From contig JAFXQM010000013.1 in assembly GCA_017527075.1 (NCBI GenBank), positions 51,138 through 115,137 of the forward strand: DNA of 64,000 nt. Direction: 5' to 3'. Under the pieces are notes generated by a model that worked only from the letters and a program-made list of their open reading frames with translations, was not told the origin of the DNA and did not search any database. Each line of letters starts with the position of its first letter. Within the stretch, counting starts at the first letter, position 1. This document shows positions 1-8,203 of this stretch, in pieces. The translations under genes were made by a program, and so were the position numbers. The stretch is from Selenomonadaceae bacterium (lineage in GTDB: Bacteria; Bacillota; Negativicutes; Selenomonadales; Selenomonadaceae).

Positions 1-2
1 AT

Positions 3-737
3 CGCGGGCGGAACAACGACGCGCTGATTGTTTACAAGGAGGCAACCGAGCTCAACGAGTACAACGCGGCGGCTTACAACCTGCGCGGCAACCTTTACAA
101 CATTCTCGCGCTGAACGAAAAGATGGTTCCAATCGCCGACAGCAACCGCCGTCAGTCGATAAACGATTTGGATAAGGCGATTCGCCTCAACAACAATTAC
201 GCCGAGGCGTTCAGCAACCGCGGCTTCGTTTACCTGAGCACGAAACTTTCCGGGCAGGCGGTCAAGGATTTCAATCGCGCGATTCAGCTTGCGCCGAACA
301 ATCCGTGGAATTACATTTACCGCGCGCAATGCCTCCGAGCGACGGACAAGGCGGCGGCACTCGCTGACTTCAACAAAGCCGTGGAGCTTGCGCCGAATGC
401 GATTTACGTTTACTCCGAGCGCGGAAATTTTTTCGAGGACGAGAAAGAATTTTCCAAGGCGTTGGAAGATTACACGCGGGCGATTGAGTTGGACAAGCGC
501 GAAGAGGTTCCGGCTCTGAATCTTTACAATCGCGCGGGCGTTTACCAGAAGATGAACATGAGCGGGCGGGCGATTGACGATTACACGCGGGCGATTCAGT
601 TGCTGGAAAGTCAGTCACAAAAAAATCCGCTCTTGCCTTGGGTTTATCGCAAGCGCGGAGAATGTTATCAGGCTCTCGGCGACGGCGCGCGGGCTCAAGC
701 GGATTTCAAAAAGTTTGCAGACCTGCAACGCAGATAA
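3..737 (+). CDS. Tetratricopeptide-repeat protein, 5' end cut by window edge
   Basis: The frame is open from base 3, so the gene begins before the window; the first in-window ATG (123) is internal. The visible part is almost wholly TPR-like helical repeats about 34 residues apart, with recurring signatures such as AIRLNNNYAEAFSNRG, AIQLAPNNPWNYIYRA and AIELDKREEVPALNLYNRAG. TPR arrays mediate protein-protein contacts; nothing here reveals the partner, and no catalytic domain or membrane segment is seen in the visible part. A hairpin terminator follows the stop directly. The missing N-terminus could carry a signal peptide or another domain. Confidence 0.85.
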   Translation, partial: RGRNNDALIVYKEATELNEYNAAAYNLRGNLYNILALNEKMVPIADSNRRQSINDLDKAIRLNNNYAEAFSNRGFVYLSTKLSGQAVKDFNRAIQLAPNNPWNYIYRAQCLRATDKAAALADFNKAVELAPNAIYVYSERGNFFEDEKEFSKALEDYTRAIELDKREEVPALNLYNRAGVYQKMNMSGRAIDDYTRAIQLLESQSQKNPLLPWVYRKRGECYQALGDGARAQADFKKFADLQRR

Positions 738-744
738 TCAAAAA

Positions 745-784
745 GGAGTCGCTCAAAAAATTTTGGGCGGCTCCAATTTTTTTT
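745..784 (+). terminator. Intrinsic terminator after the TPR gene, probably bidirectional
   Basis: An 8-bp stem (GGAGTCGC at 745-752 with GCGGCTCC at 767-774, one G-U pair) is followed by eight T. Read on the minus strand it also ends in a T run, so it can serve the convergent DUF362 gene. Confidence 0.75.
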
Positions 785-796
785 GCCGTGAAAAAT

Positions 797-1732
797 TTAT
801 TCGACTTCAATCAGTTCGTATTGGGGATTGCCGAGCTTGGCTTCAGCCATGGCGGTGAGTTGGCGCAGACCGTGACGAGTTTCAATGCGCTCCTTCATGT
901 CGTGGCTGTCGTGTGCGGCGTAAATCATGTCCGCGCACGCCTGGTCGACGGCAAGCAGGTCAGTGGAAACCGCAATTCCGATATCCTTCATGGTCGGTTC
1001 GGCGGCCGCCACGCCCTCGCAGTCGCACGAGACACTGATTCGGCGCATGACGTTGATGAAGACGATGTGCTTGCCGAAGTAATCGCAGGTCGCCTTCGCG
1101 CTGTCGCACATGAGCTCCATGAAATATTCTTTGTCGGGCCACTGCGTCCAATCGGGTACGTTGTTCGGGTCGACGCCGTGGACTTGTGCTTTTCCGACGT
1201 GACCGCTGGCGTTGCCGATGCCGATATTTTTCATCGAGCCGCCGAAGCCGCCCATGGCATGTCCTTTGAAGTGCGTGAGGACAATCAGCGAATCGTAATC
1301 GGTCAGGTGCGCGCCCATTGCCACTTCCTTGAGGTGGAAGCCGCCGTGCACGGGCAGATTGACAACTTTGTCGTCCTCGTCCATGATGTCGACGGGGCAG
1401 AACGTCCAGCCGTTGACTTTGAGCGTTTCGCGGTGACCTTCGGTCGTGTAACGGTCGCCGGCGTAAAGCGTGTTGCATTCGACGATTGCCGAGTTCGGGA
1501 TTTGCGCCTGGAATTCTTTAACCCATTCGCGCGGCAAAATGTTCGGACCGTGTTTTTCGCCCGTGTGGAGTTTGATTGCGACTTTGCCGAAAATATTTTC
1601 GTCGATGAGTTTGTAAAGCTTGATGAGGTGAGCGGCGTCGAGTTTCCGCGTGAAGTAGACCTTCGCCGCCGAGCCCCGGTACTTCTCGCCGGTCACGTTC
1701 TTGCTGCCGACGACGGGTGCTTGCTTTGCCAT
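797..1732 (-). CDS. DUF362 domain-containing protein
   Basis: This 311-residue protein matches the DUF362 family across its length: an N-terminal AKVYFTRKLDAAHLIKL stretch, a central GHAMGGFGGSMKNIGIG glycine-rich motif and conserved His and Cys residues (HTGEKHG, SCDCEGVAAAEP). DUF362 proteins are widespread in anaerobes and some carry ferredoxin domains, but no CxxCxxC ferredoxin motif is present here. The function is not established; a redox or metal-linked role is only suggested. An AGGAGG site (within GGAGGAGGAA) precedes the ATG. It is probably a single-gene transcription unit, convergent with the TPR gene. Confidence 0.8.
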   Translation of the reverse strand: MAKQAPVVGSKNVTGEKYRGSAAKVYFTRKLDAAHLIKLYKLIDENIFGKVAIKLHTGEKHGPNILPREWVKEFQAQIPNSAIVECNTLYAGDRYTTEGHRETLKVNGWTFCPVDIMDEDDKVVNLPVHGGFHLKEVAMGAHLTDYDSLIVLTHFKGHAMGGFGGSMKNIGIGNASGHVGKAQVHGVDPNNVPDWTQWPDKEYFMELMCDSAKATCDYFGKHIVFINVMRRISVSCDCEGVAAAEPTMKDIGIAVSTDLLAVDQACADMIYAAHDSHDMKERIETRHGLRQLTAMAEAKLGNPQYELIEVE

Positions 1733-1773
1733 AAAATTTTTCCTCCTCCTTAACCCCGCGCAGGGGATTTTTT

Positions 1774-1885
1774 TTATAATAGCCGTTCGAGTTTACTCAA
1801 GTCAAGCTCTGAGGAGGCTGATTCGTTGTCAAAAATTTTGTCGAGCGTTGCCGCCGCGTTTAACGTGAGCTCCTCGCCCGCGAAG
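1774..1885 (-). pseudogene. Duplicated 3'-end remnant of the NAD(P)-binding protein gene
   Basis: Just past the stop of the upstream gene, the +1 frame reads FAGEELTLNAA and ends with SELDLSKLERLL then TAA. The first part resembles LAGEEFTLNAA inside the intact protein. The stretch GAATCAGC-TCCTCA-AGCTTGACTT occurs twice, about 90 bp apart (near 1800-1827 and 1888-1914). This looks like an old partial tandem duplication of the gene end. No start codon or function is proposed. Confidence 0.5.
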
Positions 1886-2518
1886 TCAAGCTTTGAGGAC
1901 GCTGATTCGTTGTTGAATGTGTTCGCCGCCCGCAATCTCGTCGACAATCGCCAACGCGTAATCCGCGTAACTGATGACGCTCTCGCCCGCCGCGTTCAAC
2001 GTGAATTCCTCGCCCGCAAGAATGTATTTGCCCGTGCGCGCGCCGTCAGCTTGAAAATCAGCCGCGGGACTCACGAACGTCCACTTCACGTCGTCGCGCT
2101 TGCGGAGCTCGTCGAGTTCGTTCGCCTGAGCCTGCGCGGTCGGAAAATATTCTGCGGGGAAGTCGGGCGTCTTGAAAACTTGAATCGTGTGTTCCTTGTC
2201 GACGTAAAGGCTGCCCGCGCCGCCGACGATTAACAGCCGAACGTTCGTGCCGCTCAGCAGGTCGCAAAGGTGTTGGCTGGTCGTGGTGTGGAGCGGGAGA
2301 GTTTCGGGCGTCCATGCGCCGAATCCGTCGACAACCGCGTCGAAATTTTCCAGGTCGCTCTTTTCCAGCGCGAGGATGTCTTTGACGATGACTTTTGCCG
2401 CGCCGTCGACTTCAGCCGCCCGCCGAACGAAAGCCGTGACCTCGAAGCCGCGCGCCGCCGCCTCCGCGACGACCTTGCGTGCCACTCTGCCCGATGCTGC
2501 AACCACTGCGATTTTCAT
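1886..2518 (-). CDS. NAD(P)-binding Rossmann protein (NmrA / atypical SDR)
   Basis: This 210-residue protein has an N-terminal dinucleotide-binding segment (KIAVVAASGRVARKVVAEA, a GxxGxxG-like loop with Ala and Ser substitutions) and the strand order of atypical short-chain dehydrogenases of the NmrA/YwnB type (DAVVDGFGAW; LLIVGGAGSLY; WTFVSPAADF). The canonical YxxxK pair is not obvious, so catalysis is uncertain; relatives act as NAD(P)H sensors or oxidoreductases. Its start overlaps the thrB stop by 4 nt (ATGA), implying translational coupling with threonine synthesis genes, though no pathway link is known. Confidence 0.75.
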   Translation of the reverse strand: MKIAVVAASGRVARKVVAEAAARGFEVTAFVRRAAEVDGAAKVIVKDILALEKSDLENFDAVVDGFGAWTPETLPLHTTTSQHLCDLLSGTNVRLLIVGGAGSLYVDKEHTIQVFKTPDFPAEYFPTAQAQANELDELRKRDDVKWTFVSPAADFQADGARTGKYILAGEEFTLNAAGESVISYADYALAIVDEIAGGEHIQQRISVLKA

Positions 2519-3465
2519 TTTGATTCTGCTCCTTTTTTTATGACTTTTGCTCCGCGCTTGTCCACGTTCAAAATCAACGCCTTGGACTTGACGCCGTGAG
2601 CTTTGAACTCTTCAACCATTGCCGACGAAATTTTTTCCTCCAGCCCGCTGCGTGTCGTGGTGAAGGCAATCAAGCACGAGCCCGCGCCCGAAATCGCCGC
2701 GCCGAGTGCGCCCGCCGCTTTGGCCGCCTCGAAGACCTCCGTCATGCCAGGCACCAATTTTTTTCTGTACGGCTGATGAAGTGCGTCGTCGAAGGCAAGC
2801 GGCAATAAATCTTCGCGCCCCTCGACCAACGCCGCGATTAACATCGACGCGCGGCTGACGTTGAATATCGCGTCCTTCATCGAAATATTTTTCGGCAAAA
2901 CTTTTCTCGCCAACCGCGTCGACAATTCAAAATCGGGGACGGCGACGATTAATTTCAATTTGATTCGCGGCTGAAAGGAAAAAGTTTGAACCGCGCCTTT
3001 GTCCATGACGCTGACAGTGAAGCCGCCGAAGAGAGCGGGCGCGACGTTGTCGGGGTGACCTTCGAGCTCCGTCGCCAATTTCAAAAGTTCCTGACGAGTG
3101 AGCGGCGCGCCGAGAATTTCATTTGCCGCGACCAGCCCGCCGACAATCGCCGTGGAAGATGAGCCGAGCCCGCGAGAAATCGGCACGTTGTTCCTCGTGC
3201 GGATAATCGCGCCCTTGAAATCGGTTTCGCGTCCGACTTCCTGCAAGAGCCGCTGCACCGCTTGCCACGTTAAATTTCTTTTGCCGCGCGGAATATTTTC
3301 TGCGCCCTCGCCCGCCGCTTCGACGACGACTTTGTTGGCGTGCAGGAGCGTCAAGTCCAGGTAATTATAAATCGTCGTCGCCAAGCCCAAGCAATCGAAG
3401 CCGGGACCGCAGTTCGCCGAAGTGCCCGGCACCTGAACGACGGCGCGATTTTTTTTGTTGTCCAT
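2515..3465 (-). CDS. thrB: Homoserine kinase
   Basis: ThrB phosphorylates L-homoserine with ATP, the step before threonine synthase. The GHMP-kinase signatures are clear: an N-terminal VQVPGTSANCGPGFDCLG segment, the ATP loop PISRGLGSSSTAIVGG and a C-terminal GAAISGAGSCLIAF. The start is placed at the ATG of MDNKKNRAVV because GGAG lies about 10 nt upstream; a start 11 codons earlier lacks this support. Corrected length is 316 residues, normal for the family. It follows hom on the same strand, separated by dispersed repeat copy A. Confidence 0.93.
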   Translation of the reverse strand: MDNKKNRAVVQVPGTSANCGPGFDCLGLATTIYNYLDLTLLHANKVVVEAAGEGAENIPRGKRNLTWQAVQRLLQEVGRETDFKGAIIRTRNNVPISRGLGSSSTAIVGGLVAANEILGAPLTRQELLKLATELEGHPDNVAPALFGGFTVSVMDKGAVQTFSFQPRIKLKLIVAVPDFELSTRLARKVLPKNISMKDAIFNVSRASMLIAALVEGREDLLPLAFDDALHQPYRKKLVPGMTEVFEAAKAAGALGAAISGAGSCLIAFTTTRSGLEEKISSAMVEEFKAHGVKSKALILNVDKRGAKVIKKGAESK

Positions 3466-3509
3466 TTGAAAGTTTCTCCACGAAAATTTTTTAATCAATG
3501 TTGACGAAA

Positions 3510-3776
3510 TCAGAGGCCGTCATGGATGACGGCCGCGCCGCGTCTGACGCCGTGATGGCGTCATCCGGCGCACACCGGGCACGGGTAACCTCAACCTCCG
3601 AATCACGAGCGACCGACGCCCCCGCGAGGCTCCCTTTTCTTTTGCTTACTTTTCTTTTGGGTGAGCAAAAGAAAAGTAAGATTCATTAACTCAAAAAATT
3701 TTTTCAGCCCGATGAGCATGACGCGCCCAATCATTGAGGACGGGTTCTGCGAGTCCACTCTTGAGAAAGAGGGGAC
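3510..3776. repeat. Dispersed structured repeat, copy A (between hom and thrB)
   Basis: One of four related copies (others near 6868, 30416 and 58018). From left to right it holds a palindrome at 3515-3534 (arms GGCCGTCAT and ATGACGGCC), an inverted repeat TGACGCC/GGCGTCA at 3545-3563 and a perfect 15-bp hairpin with arms CTTACTTTTCTTTTG (3645-3659) and CAAAAGAAAAGTAAG (3666-3680). A tail containing TTGAGAAAGAGGGGAC runs into the hom stop codon. Short open frames across it are considered spurious. The gap between the flanking genes is about 310 bases and holds only this element. Confidence 0.85.
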
Positions 3777-5057
3777 TCACTCCACTCGAATCACGTTGAA
3801 AATTTCGTCGACGACCGACAACGCCTTCAAGGCCGCCTGCGCCTCCAAAATATTTTTGTGCTTAACCTTGTGAGTGATGACAACAATCTCGACGTGGTCA
3901 AGGAGCTCGGTTTTGGTTTGCACGACGGACTTCAGGCTGACATCGACGTTGCCGAAAGTCGTCGCGATTTTTCCGAGGACGCCCGGCTTATCGTCGACGA
4001 GCAGCCGAATGTAATAAGACGAGACAGTTTCTTCGACGGGGCAAATGTTGCGCTTGTGGTAACAGGTGCAGCCGAAGCGACCCGCCGCCCCGCGATTGAG
4101 CCCGCGCGCAATTTCGATTATGTCGCTGACGACCGCCGAGGCAGTGGGCTTGCCCGCGCCCGGTCCGAAGAACATTGCCTCTTCAATCGGCCAGCCGCGC
4201 ACAAAGACCGCGTTCATGACACCGCTGACCGCCGCGAGAGGATGAGCCTTGGGCAAGAGCACGGGATTAACTCGAACGTCGACGCCCAGTTCCGTGTCGC
4301 GCCCGACCGCCAAGAGTTTCATGACGTAACCGAGTTCCGTCGCGTAATTTATGTCGCTCGGAGTAATCTTCGTAATGCCCTCGACCGACACGTCCTCGAA
4401 CTTCACGCGGGAGTTGAAAGCAATCGACGCGAGAATTGCAATCTTGCGGGCGGCGTCCTTGCCCTCCACGTCGGCGGCGGGATTTGCCTCGGCGTAACCG
4501 TGAGCCTGCGCCTCCTTCAAGACCGTCTCGTAATCCGCGCCCAGTTCACTCATCTTCGTGAGCATGTAATTCGTCGTGCCGTTGACGATGCCCAAAACCT
4601 CCGTGATTTTGTTTGCGGTCAAGGAACGTTTCAGCGGCATGATAATCGGAATGGCTCCGCCGACCGCCGCCTCGAACAGGAAATCGATTTGATGAGCCGC
4701 CGCCGCGTCGAAGAGCTCGTGACCGAATTGCGCGACGACATCTTTGTTTGCCGTGACGACGTGCTTGCCGTGCGCCATCGCCTGCAAGATAAAATCCTTC
4801 GCGGGTTTGACGCCGCCCATGAGCTCCACGACGATTTTTATTTCGGGGTCGTTCAAAATTTCGTCGTAATTGTTCGTGGCGGGCAAGCCGCGCTTCTCCA
4901 GTGCGGGAATCTCCCGCGGCAGGACGAGAATTTTTTTAATGTCAATCGCGGTGTTCGCGCGCTGCGAAATGATGTCGCGATTTTTTTGCAAAACTTCGAT
5001 GACCGAGCCGCCGATTGTGCCCGCGCCCAACAGTCCGATTTTTGTGACGTTGTCCAT
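3777..5057 (-). CDS. hom: Homoserine dehydrogenase with ACT domain
   Basis: Hom reduces aspartate semialdehyde to homoserine for threonine and methionine. The N-terminus carries a Rossmann motif (KIGLLGAGTIGGSVIEVL); the middle has the catalytic domain with GIVNGTTNYMLTKM and AEANPAADVEGKDAARK; the last 80 residues (YYIRLLVDDKPGVLGKIA) form an ACT domain, usually the site of threonine feedback. The start is the ATG of MDNVTKIG because AGGGATG stands just upstream; the longer open frame would add 36 unlikely residues. Corrected length is 426, typical for the monofunctional enzyme. Confidence 0.95.
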   Translation of the reverse strand: MDNVTKIGLLGAGTIGGSVIEVLQKNRDIISQRANTAIDIKKILVLPREIPALEKRGLPATNNYDEILNDPEIKIVVELMGGVKPAKDFILQAMAHGKHVVTANKDVVAQFGHELFDAAAAHQIDFLFEAAVGGAIPIIMPLKRSLTANKITEVLGIVNGTTNYMLTKMSELGADYETVLKEAQAHGYAEANPAADVEGKDAARKIAILASIAFNSRVKFEDVSVEGITKITPSDINYATELGYVMKLLAVGRDTELGVDVRVNPVLLPKAHPLAAVSGVMNAVFVRGWPIEEAMFFGPGAGKPTASAVVSDIIEIARGLNRGAAGRFGCTCYHKRNICPVEETVSSYYIRLLVDDKPGVLGKIATTFGNVDVSLKSVVQTKTELLDHVEIVVITHKVKHKNILEAQAALKALSVVDEIFNVIRVE

Positions 5058-5102
5058 AAGAATTTTTTCATCCCTTCCGAATTCGATTATCAATTCGCGG
5101 CA

Positions 5103-5131
5103 AGTATAACATGCCGAAAAATTTTTGTCAC
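5103..5131 (-). promoter_or_regulatory. Predicted sigma-70 promoter of hom
   Basis: On the minus strand GTGACA (-35) and TATACT (-10) are separated by 17 nt, and TG stands one base before the -10 (extended -10). It lies about 45 nt upstream of the hom start, just after the ispA terminator. Confidence 0.65.
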
Positions 5132-5138
5132 TTGAAAT

Positions 5139-5165
5139 AAAAAAAGCCGCAGCTTTCTGCGGCAC
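5139..5165 (-). terminator. Intrinsic terminator after ispA
   Basis: A perfect 7-bp stem GCCGCAG/CTGCGGC with a 4-nt loop is followed on the minus strand by seven T. It sits 12 nt after the ispA stop and separates ispA from the hom promoter. Confidence 0.85.
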
Positions 5166-5176
5166 AAATTTCCGAA

Positions 5177-6055
5177 TTATTTTTCGCGGGCGATGAGATA
5201 TTGAACCAGCTCGCGAAAGAAGTCTGCCTCGGTGCCGAAAATTTTCAGCGCGTCCAATGCCTCGTCGACTGCTGCTTGAGCAAAGCCGCGTGCCTCCTCC
5301 AACGAAGTCAGGCTTACGTAAGTTGATTTGGAATTTTTTTCGTCGGAGCCCGTCGGCTTGCCCAAAATTTTTTCGTCGCCGACCACGTCCAAGATGTCGT
5401 CGGTTATCTGGAAGGCGAGCCCGAAATTTTCCGCGTAACGCGTGAGAGCGTCCAACTTCTCGTCGTCGGCTTGAGCGAGCAGCGCGCCCGAACGAATCGC
5501 CGCCCGGAAAAGTGCGCCCGTTTTTCCGCGGTGCATGAGCTTGAGCGTCGCGAAGTCAATCCGTACTCCCTCCGAGCGCAAATCAATCGCCTGCCCGCCG
5601 ACCATGCCCGCCGCGCCCGCCGCCGTGCTTATCTCCCGCAAGACCGCCAGCAAAATTTCGAGCGGGACGTTCTCTTGCCTCAGCGCGACCTCGAACGCCA
5701 AAGTCAGCAGCGCGTCGCCCGCCAAAATAGCTGTCGCCTCCCCGAAGACTTTGTGGTTCGTCAGCTTCCCGCGCCGATAATCGTCGTTGTCCATGGCCGG
5801 CAAGTCGTCATGAATCAGCGAGTATGTGTGAATCATTTCAAGCGCGTCCGCCACCGTCACGAATTTTTCGCCCGCGCCGCCCGCCGCGTCCGCCGCCGCC
5901 ATCAAAAGTATCGGGCGCAATCTTTTTCCGCCCGCCATCAAGCTGTACTCCATTGCCCGCGATAAATTTTCGTCGAGCGACTTCGTCCGCCGCAACTCTT
6001 TGACCAAATCTTCTTCGACGAGTTTTACTCTCCGCTTCCACAATTCTTTGAACAT
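5177..6055 (-). CDS. ispA: Polyprenyl synthetase, farnesyl diphosphate synthase type
   Basis: The enzyme condenses isopentenyl diphosphate with allylic diphosphates to make FPP for undecaprenyl and quinone chains. Both aspartate-rich motifs are present: HDDLPAMDNDDYRRG (first, near residue 85) and QITDDILDVVGD (second, near 215), plus the GGKRLRP substrate motif. Its 292 residues fit bacterial IspA. GGAGGG lies 5 nt before the ATG, and the start overlaps the end of the TtcA-like gene by 31 nt, so the two are probably co-transcribed. Chain length cannot be proven from motifs alone; geranylgeranyl synthase is a lesser alternative. Confidence 0.9.
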   Translation of the reverse strand: MFKELWKRRVKLVEEDLVKELRRTKSLDENLSRAMEYSLMAGGKRLRPILLMAAADAAGGAGEKFVTVADALEMIHTYSLIHDDLPAMDNDDYRRGKLTNHKVFGEATAILAGDALLTLAFEVALRQENVPLEILLAVLREISTAAGAAGMVGGQAIDLRSEGVRIDFATLKLMHRGKTGALFRAAIRSGALLAQADDEKLDALTRYAENFGLAFQITDDILDVVGDEKILGKPTGSDEKNSKSTYVSLTSLEEARGFAQAAVDEALDALKIFGTEADFFRELVQYLIAREK

Positions 6056-6834
6056 GATGACCCTCCAAATTTCAGCGCAAAATATTCCGCGCGCATTTGC
6101 TCACGAGTTTTGGGCGCGTCCCACAGCTCGCCGATTGAATTTTTCCTCATGGCCGCCGCCAAGTGACTGAACAGGTCGGGGAAAATTTTTTCCAGCTCGC
6201 CGATTAAATTTTTCACACGCTGACGATTGGTCGCGCCGTCGAACGGGCACGGCGATTTTAAAACTTCAAAGCCGCGCGTGAAATTTTTAATCTCGTGCTC
6301 GCGAACATAAACCAGCGGGCGAATCACCGTGATGTTCGTCCTGTCCAAAAAAGTTTTCGGCAGGAAAGTTGTCAGCTGCCCGCTCGACAGCAGGCTCATG
6401 AAAAAAGTTTCGACGGCGTCGTCCAGGTGGTGCGCGTAAGCAACTTTGTTCGCGCCCAGTTCGTTAGCCCGACGATTCATCACCGCGCGGCGGAAGTAGG
6501 CACAAGTATAACACGGGCTTTTATTTTCCTGCTCGCGAATCATGGCGGCGATGTCGACCGCGCAAACCTCGTGGGCAATTCCCAGTTCGTTGCAAAATTT
6601 TTTGACGCCCGAAATTTTTTCGCTCAAGTCGTCGCTGAACTTCGGGTCAATCGTCAGCGCGCGCAGTGAAAAATTTTTCTTGGCGCGTTCTCTCAGCGTC
6701 GCCAGCGCGTAAGTCAAAAGCAAACTGTCCTTGCCGCCCGACACGCCGATTAAAATTTTGTCGCCGTCGGAAATCATTTCAAATTCGACGACCGCCCGAA
6801 TGATTTTGCTGAATAAAATTTGCGGCAGAACCAT
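6025..6834 (-). CDS. PP-loop ATPase of the TtcA family (tRNA 2-thiolation)
   Basis: TtcA-type enzymes activate tRNA cytidine 32 with ATP and insert sulfur using an Fe-S cluster. The PP-loop LIGVSGGKDSLLL lies near residue 30; a CxxC pair (SPCYTCAYFRR) and a third Cys (SPCPFDG) match the cluster-binding pattern, and AYAHHLDDAVETFFMSLL is a conserved family segment. The start at 6834 is fixed by a perfect GGAGG five bases upstream. The C-terminal tail overlaps ispA by 31 nt. The tRNA substrate in this organism is inferred from the family only, so no symbol is given. Confidence 0.82.
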   Translation of the reverse strand: MVLPQILFSKIIRAVVEFEMISDGDKILIGVSGGKDSLLLTYALATLRERAKKNFSLRALTIDPKFSDDLSEKISGVKKFCNELGIAHEVCAVDIAAMIREQENKSPCYTCAYFRRAVMNRRANELGANKVAYAHHLDDAVETFFMSLLSSGQLTTFLPKTFLDRTNITVIRPLVYVREHEIKNFTRGFEVLKSPCPFDGATNRQRVKNLIGELEKIFPDLFSHLAAAMRKNSIGELWDAPKTREQMRAEYFALKFGGSSCSKNCGSGE

Positions 6835-6867
6835 AATTCCTCCTGAAAAATTTTTTGACACGACGAA

Positions 6868-7140
6868 TCAGAGGCCGTCATGGATGACGGCCGCGCCGCG
6901 TCTGACGCCGTGATGGCGTCATCCGGCGCACTCTGAGCTGCGGGTAACCTCAACCTCCGAATCGTTTATAACCAACGCCCCCGCGAGGCTCCCTTTTCTT
7001 TTGCTTACTTTTCTTTTGGGTGAGCAAAAGAAAAGTAAGGTTCAACAGACAAAAAATTTTTCACGCTCAATCAACGCGACGAAGCCCCGTCAGCCTCAGT
7101 TGACTTTGCGTCCTTTTGCTTAACCAACGAAAGGACTCCC
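6868..7140. repeat. Dispersed structured repeat, copy B (between heptose kinase and TtcA-like gene)
   Basis: Nearly identical to copy A through the first two inverted repeats and the 15-bp hairpin (arms 7004-7018 and 7025-7039, loop GGTGAG). The right third differs: after AAAAAATTTTTCACGC it diverges from copies A and C. It lies downstream of a minus-strand gene in the same orientation as the other copies. This roughly 310-base gap holds nothing else recognisable. Confidence 0.85.
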
Positions 7141-7142
7141 GT

Positions 7143-8111
7143 TCACAGCGCATTCAAAAGTTCCTCGCGATTGACGGCGTAAGTTCCGACCTTCGCCACG
7201 ACGACGCCCGCCGCCACGTTCGCCAAGTAAGCCGCCGCCGCCGCGTCCAATTTCCCCGCCAAAGCCAGCGCGAACACCGCAATGACCGTGTCGCCCGCGC
7301 CCGACACGTCGAAGACCTCTTGCGCCCGCGCCTTGATATGCGAAATTTTTTCTCCGTCAATCAGGCTCAAACCCTCCGCCGAACGCGTGACGATTAAGCC
7401 GCGCAAATTAAATTCGTCGATGACTTTTTGCGCCGCCTCCTCAATCTGCGCGTCGACGTTGGAAATTTTTTTCGGAAGGATGGCGTTGAGTTCTTTAAGA
7501 TTTGGCGTGATGAAACTCGCGTCGAAATATTTTTGCCAGTTGTCGCCTTTCGGGTCGACGACGACAAATTTTTTTTGCGCCCGACACGCGCCGATAATCT
7601 CGCGGCAAATTTTTTTCGTGCAGACGCCTTTGCCGTAATCGGAAATAATCACGCCGTCGACGCCGTCCACTTGCGCGGAAAATTTTTTCAGCAGTTCATC
7701 AGTCGCCGCGCCGTCGAGTTCGCTTGCGTCCTCAAAGTCGAGCCGAATCATCTGCTGGTGCCCGCTTATCACGCGCGTCTTTGTCGTCGTCGGCTTCGAG
7801 CTTTCAATCACGCCCGAATAATCGACACCGCAGTTTTTCAATTTGCTCAGGAAAATTTCTCCGTGATTGTCGCGCCCGATTTGCCCGATTATCGAAGTCC
7901 GGCAGCCGAGCAGTGCCAAGTTGTGCGCGACGTTCGCCGCGCCGCCCAAAGTCTCTTTAATCTCCATGACGCGGGCAATCGGCACGGGGGCTTCGGGCGA
8001 AATGCGCGTGACTTCCCCGAAATAATATTTGTCGAGCATGACATCGCCGACGACCAGAATCTTGCACGCGCCCATGCCCTCGGCGACAAAATTTTTTAAC
8101 TCGTCAATCAT
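7143..8111 (-). CDS. rfaE1: D-glycero-beta-D-manno-heptose-7-phosphate kinase
   Basis: This PfkB/ribokinase-family enzyme phosphorylates heptose-7-phosphate at C1 on the way to ADP-heptose for the LPS inner core. Diagnostic segments are GDVMLDKYYFGEVTRISPEA, the GGAANVAHNLALLG motif and the C-terminal DVSGAGDTVIAVFAL with its catalytic Asp. At 322 residues it corresponds to the kinase half of HldE and lacks a nucleotidyltransferase domain, so a separate RfaE2 protein is expected elsewhere. It is good evidence for an LPS-bearing outer membrane. GGAGG precedes the ATG, and a copy of the start region lies about 95 bp further upstream. Confidence 0.9.
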   Translation of the reverse strand: MIDELKNFVAEGMGACKILVVGDVMLDKYYFGEVTRISPEAPVPIARVMEIKETLGGAANVAHNLALLGCRTSIIGQIGRDNHGEIFLSKLKNCGVDYSGVIESSKPTTTKTRVISGHQQMIRLDFEDASELDGAATDELLKKFSAQVDGVDGVIISDYGKGVCTKKICREIIGACRAQKKFVVVDPKGDNWQKYFDASFITPNLKELNAILPKKISNVDAQIEEAAQKVIDEFNLRGLIVTRSAEGLSLIDGEKISHIKARAQEVFDVSGAGDTVIAVFALALAGKLDAAAAAYLANVAAGVVVAKVGTYAVNREELLNAL

Positions 8112-8203
8112 CTGAACCTCCGCAAAAAATTTTTCATGACGTTGAAACGCGTCGAGCGGCTCAAAAATTTTTCGTCAAGCCGAGGCGCGCGTTGCTCCGT
8201 CAA

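Noticed and set aside
1755..1778. CCCC-GCGCA-GGGG hairpin followed by T run on the plus strand
   Set aside because: Only 4 bp of stem and on the strand opposite to both flanking genes.
3498..3873. Short open frames across repeat copy A, including one ending in a Lys-rich tail, and equivalents in copies B-D
   Set aside because: The frames follow the palindromic repeat itself, are not kept between copies and have no ribosome site.
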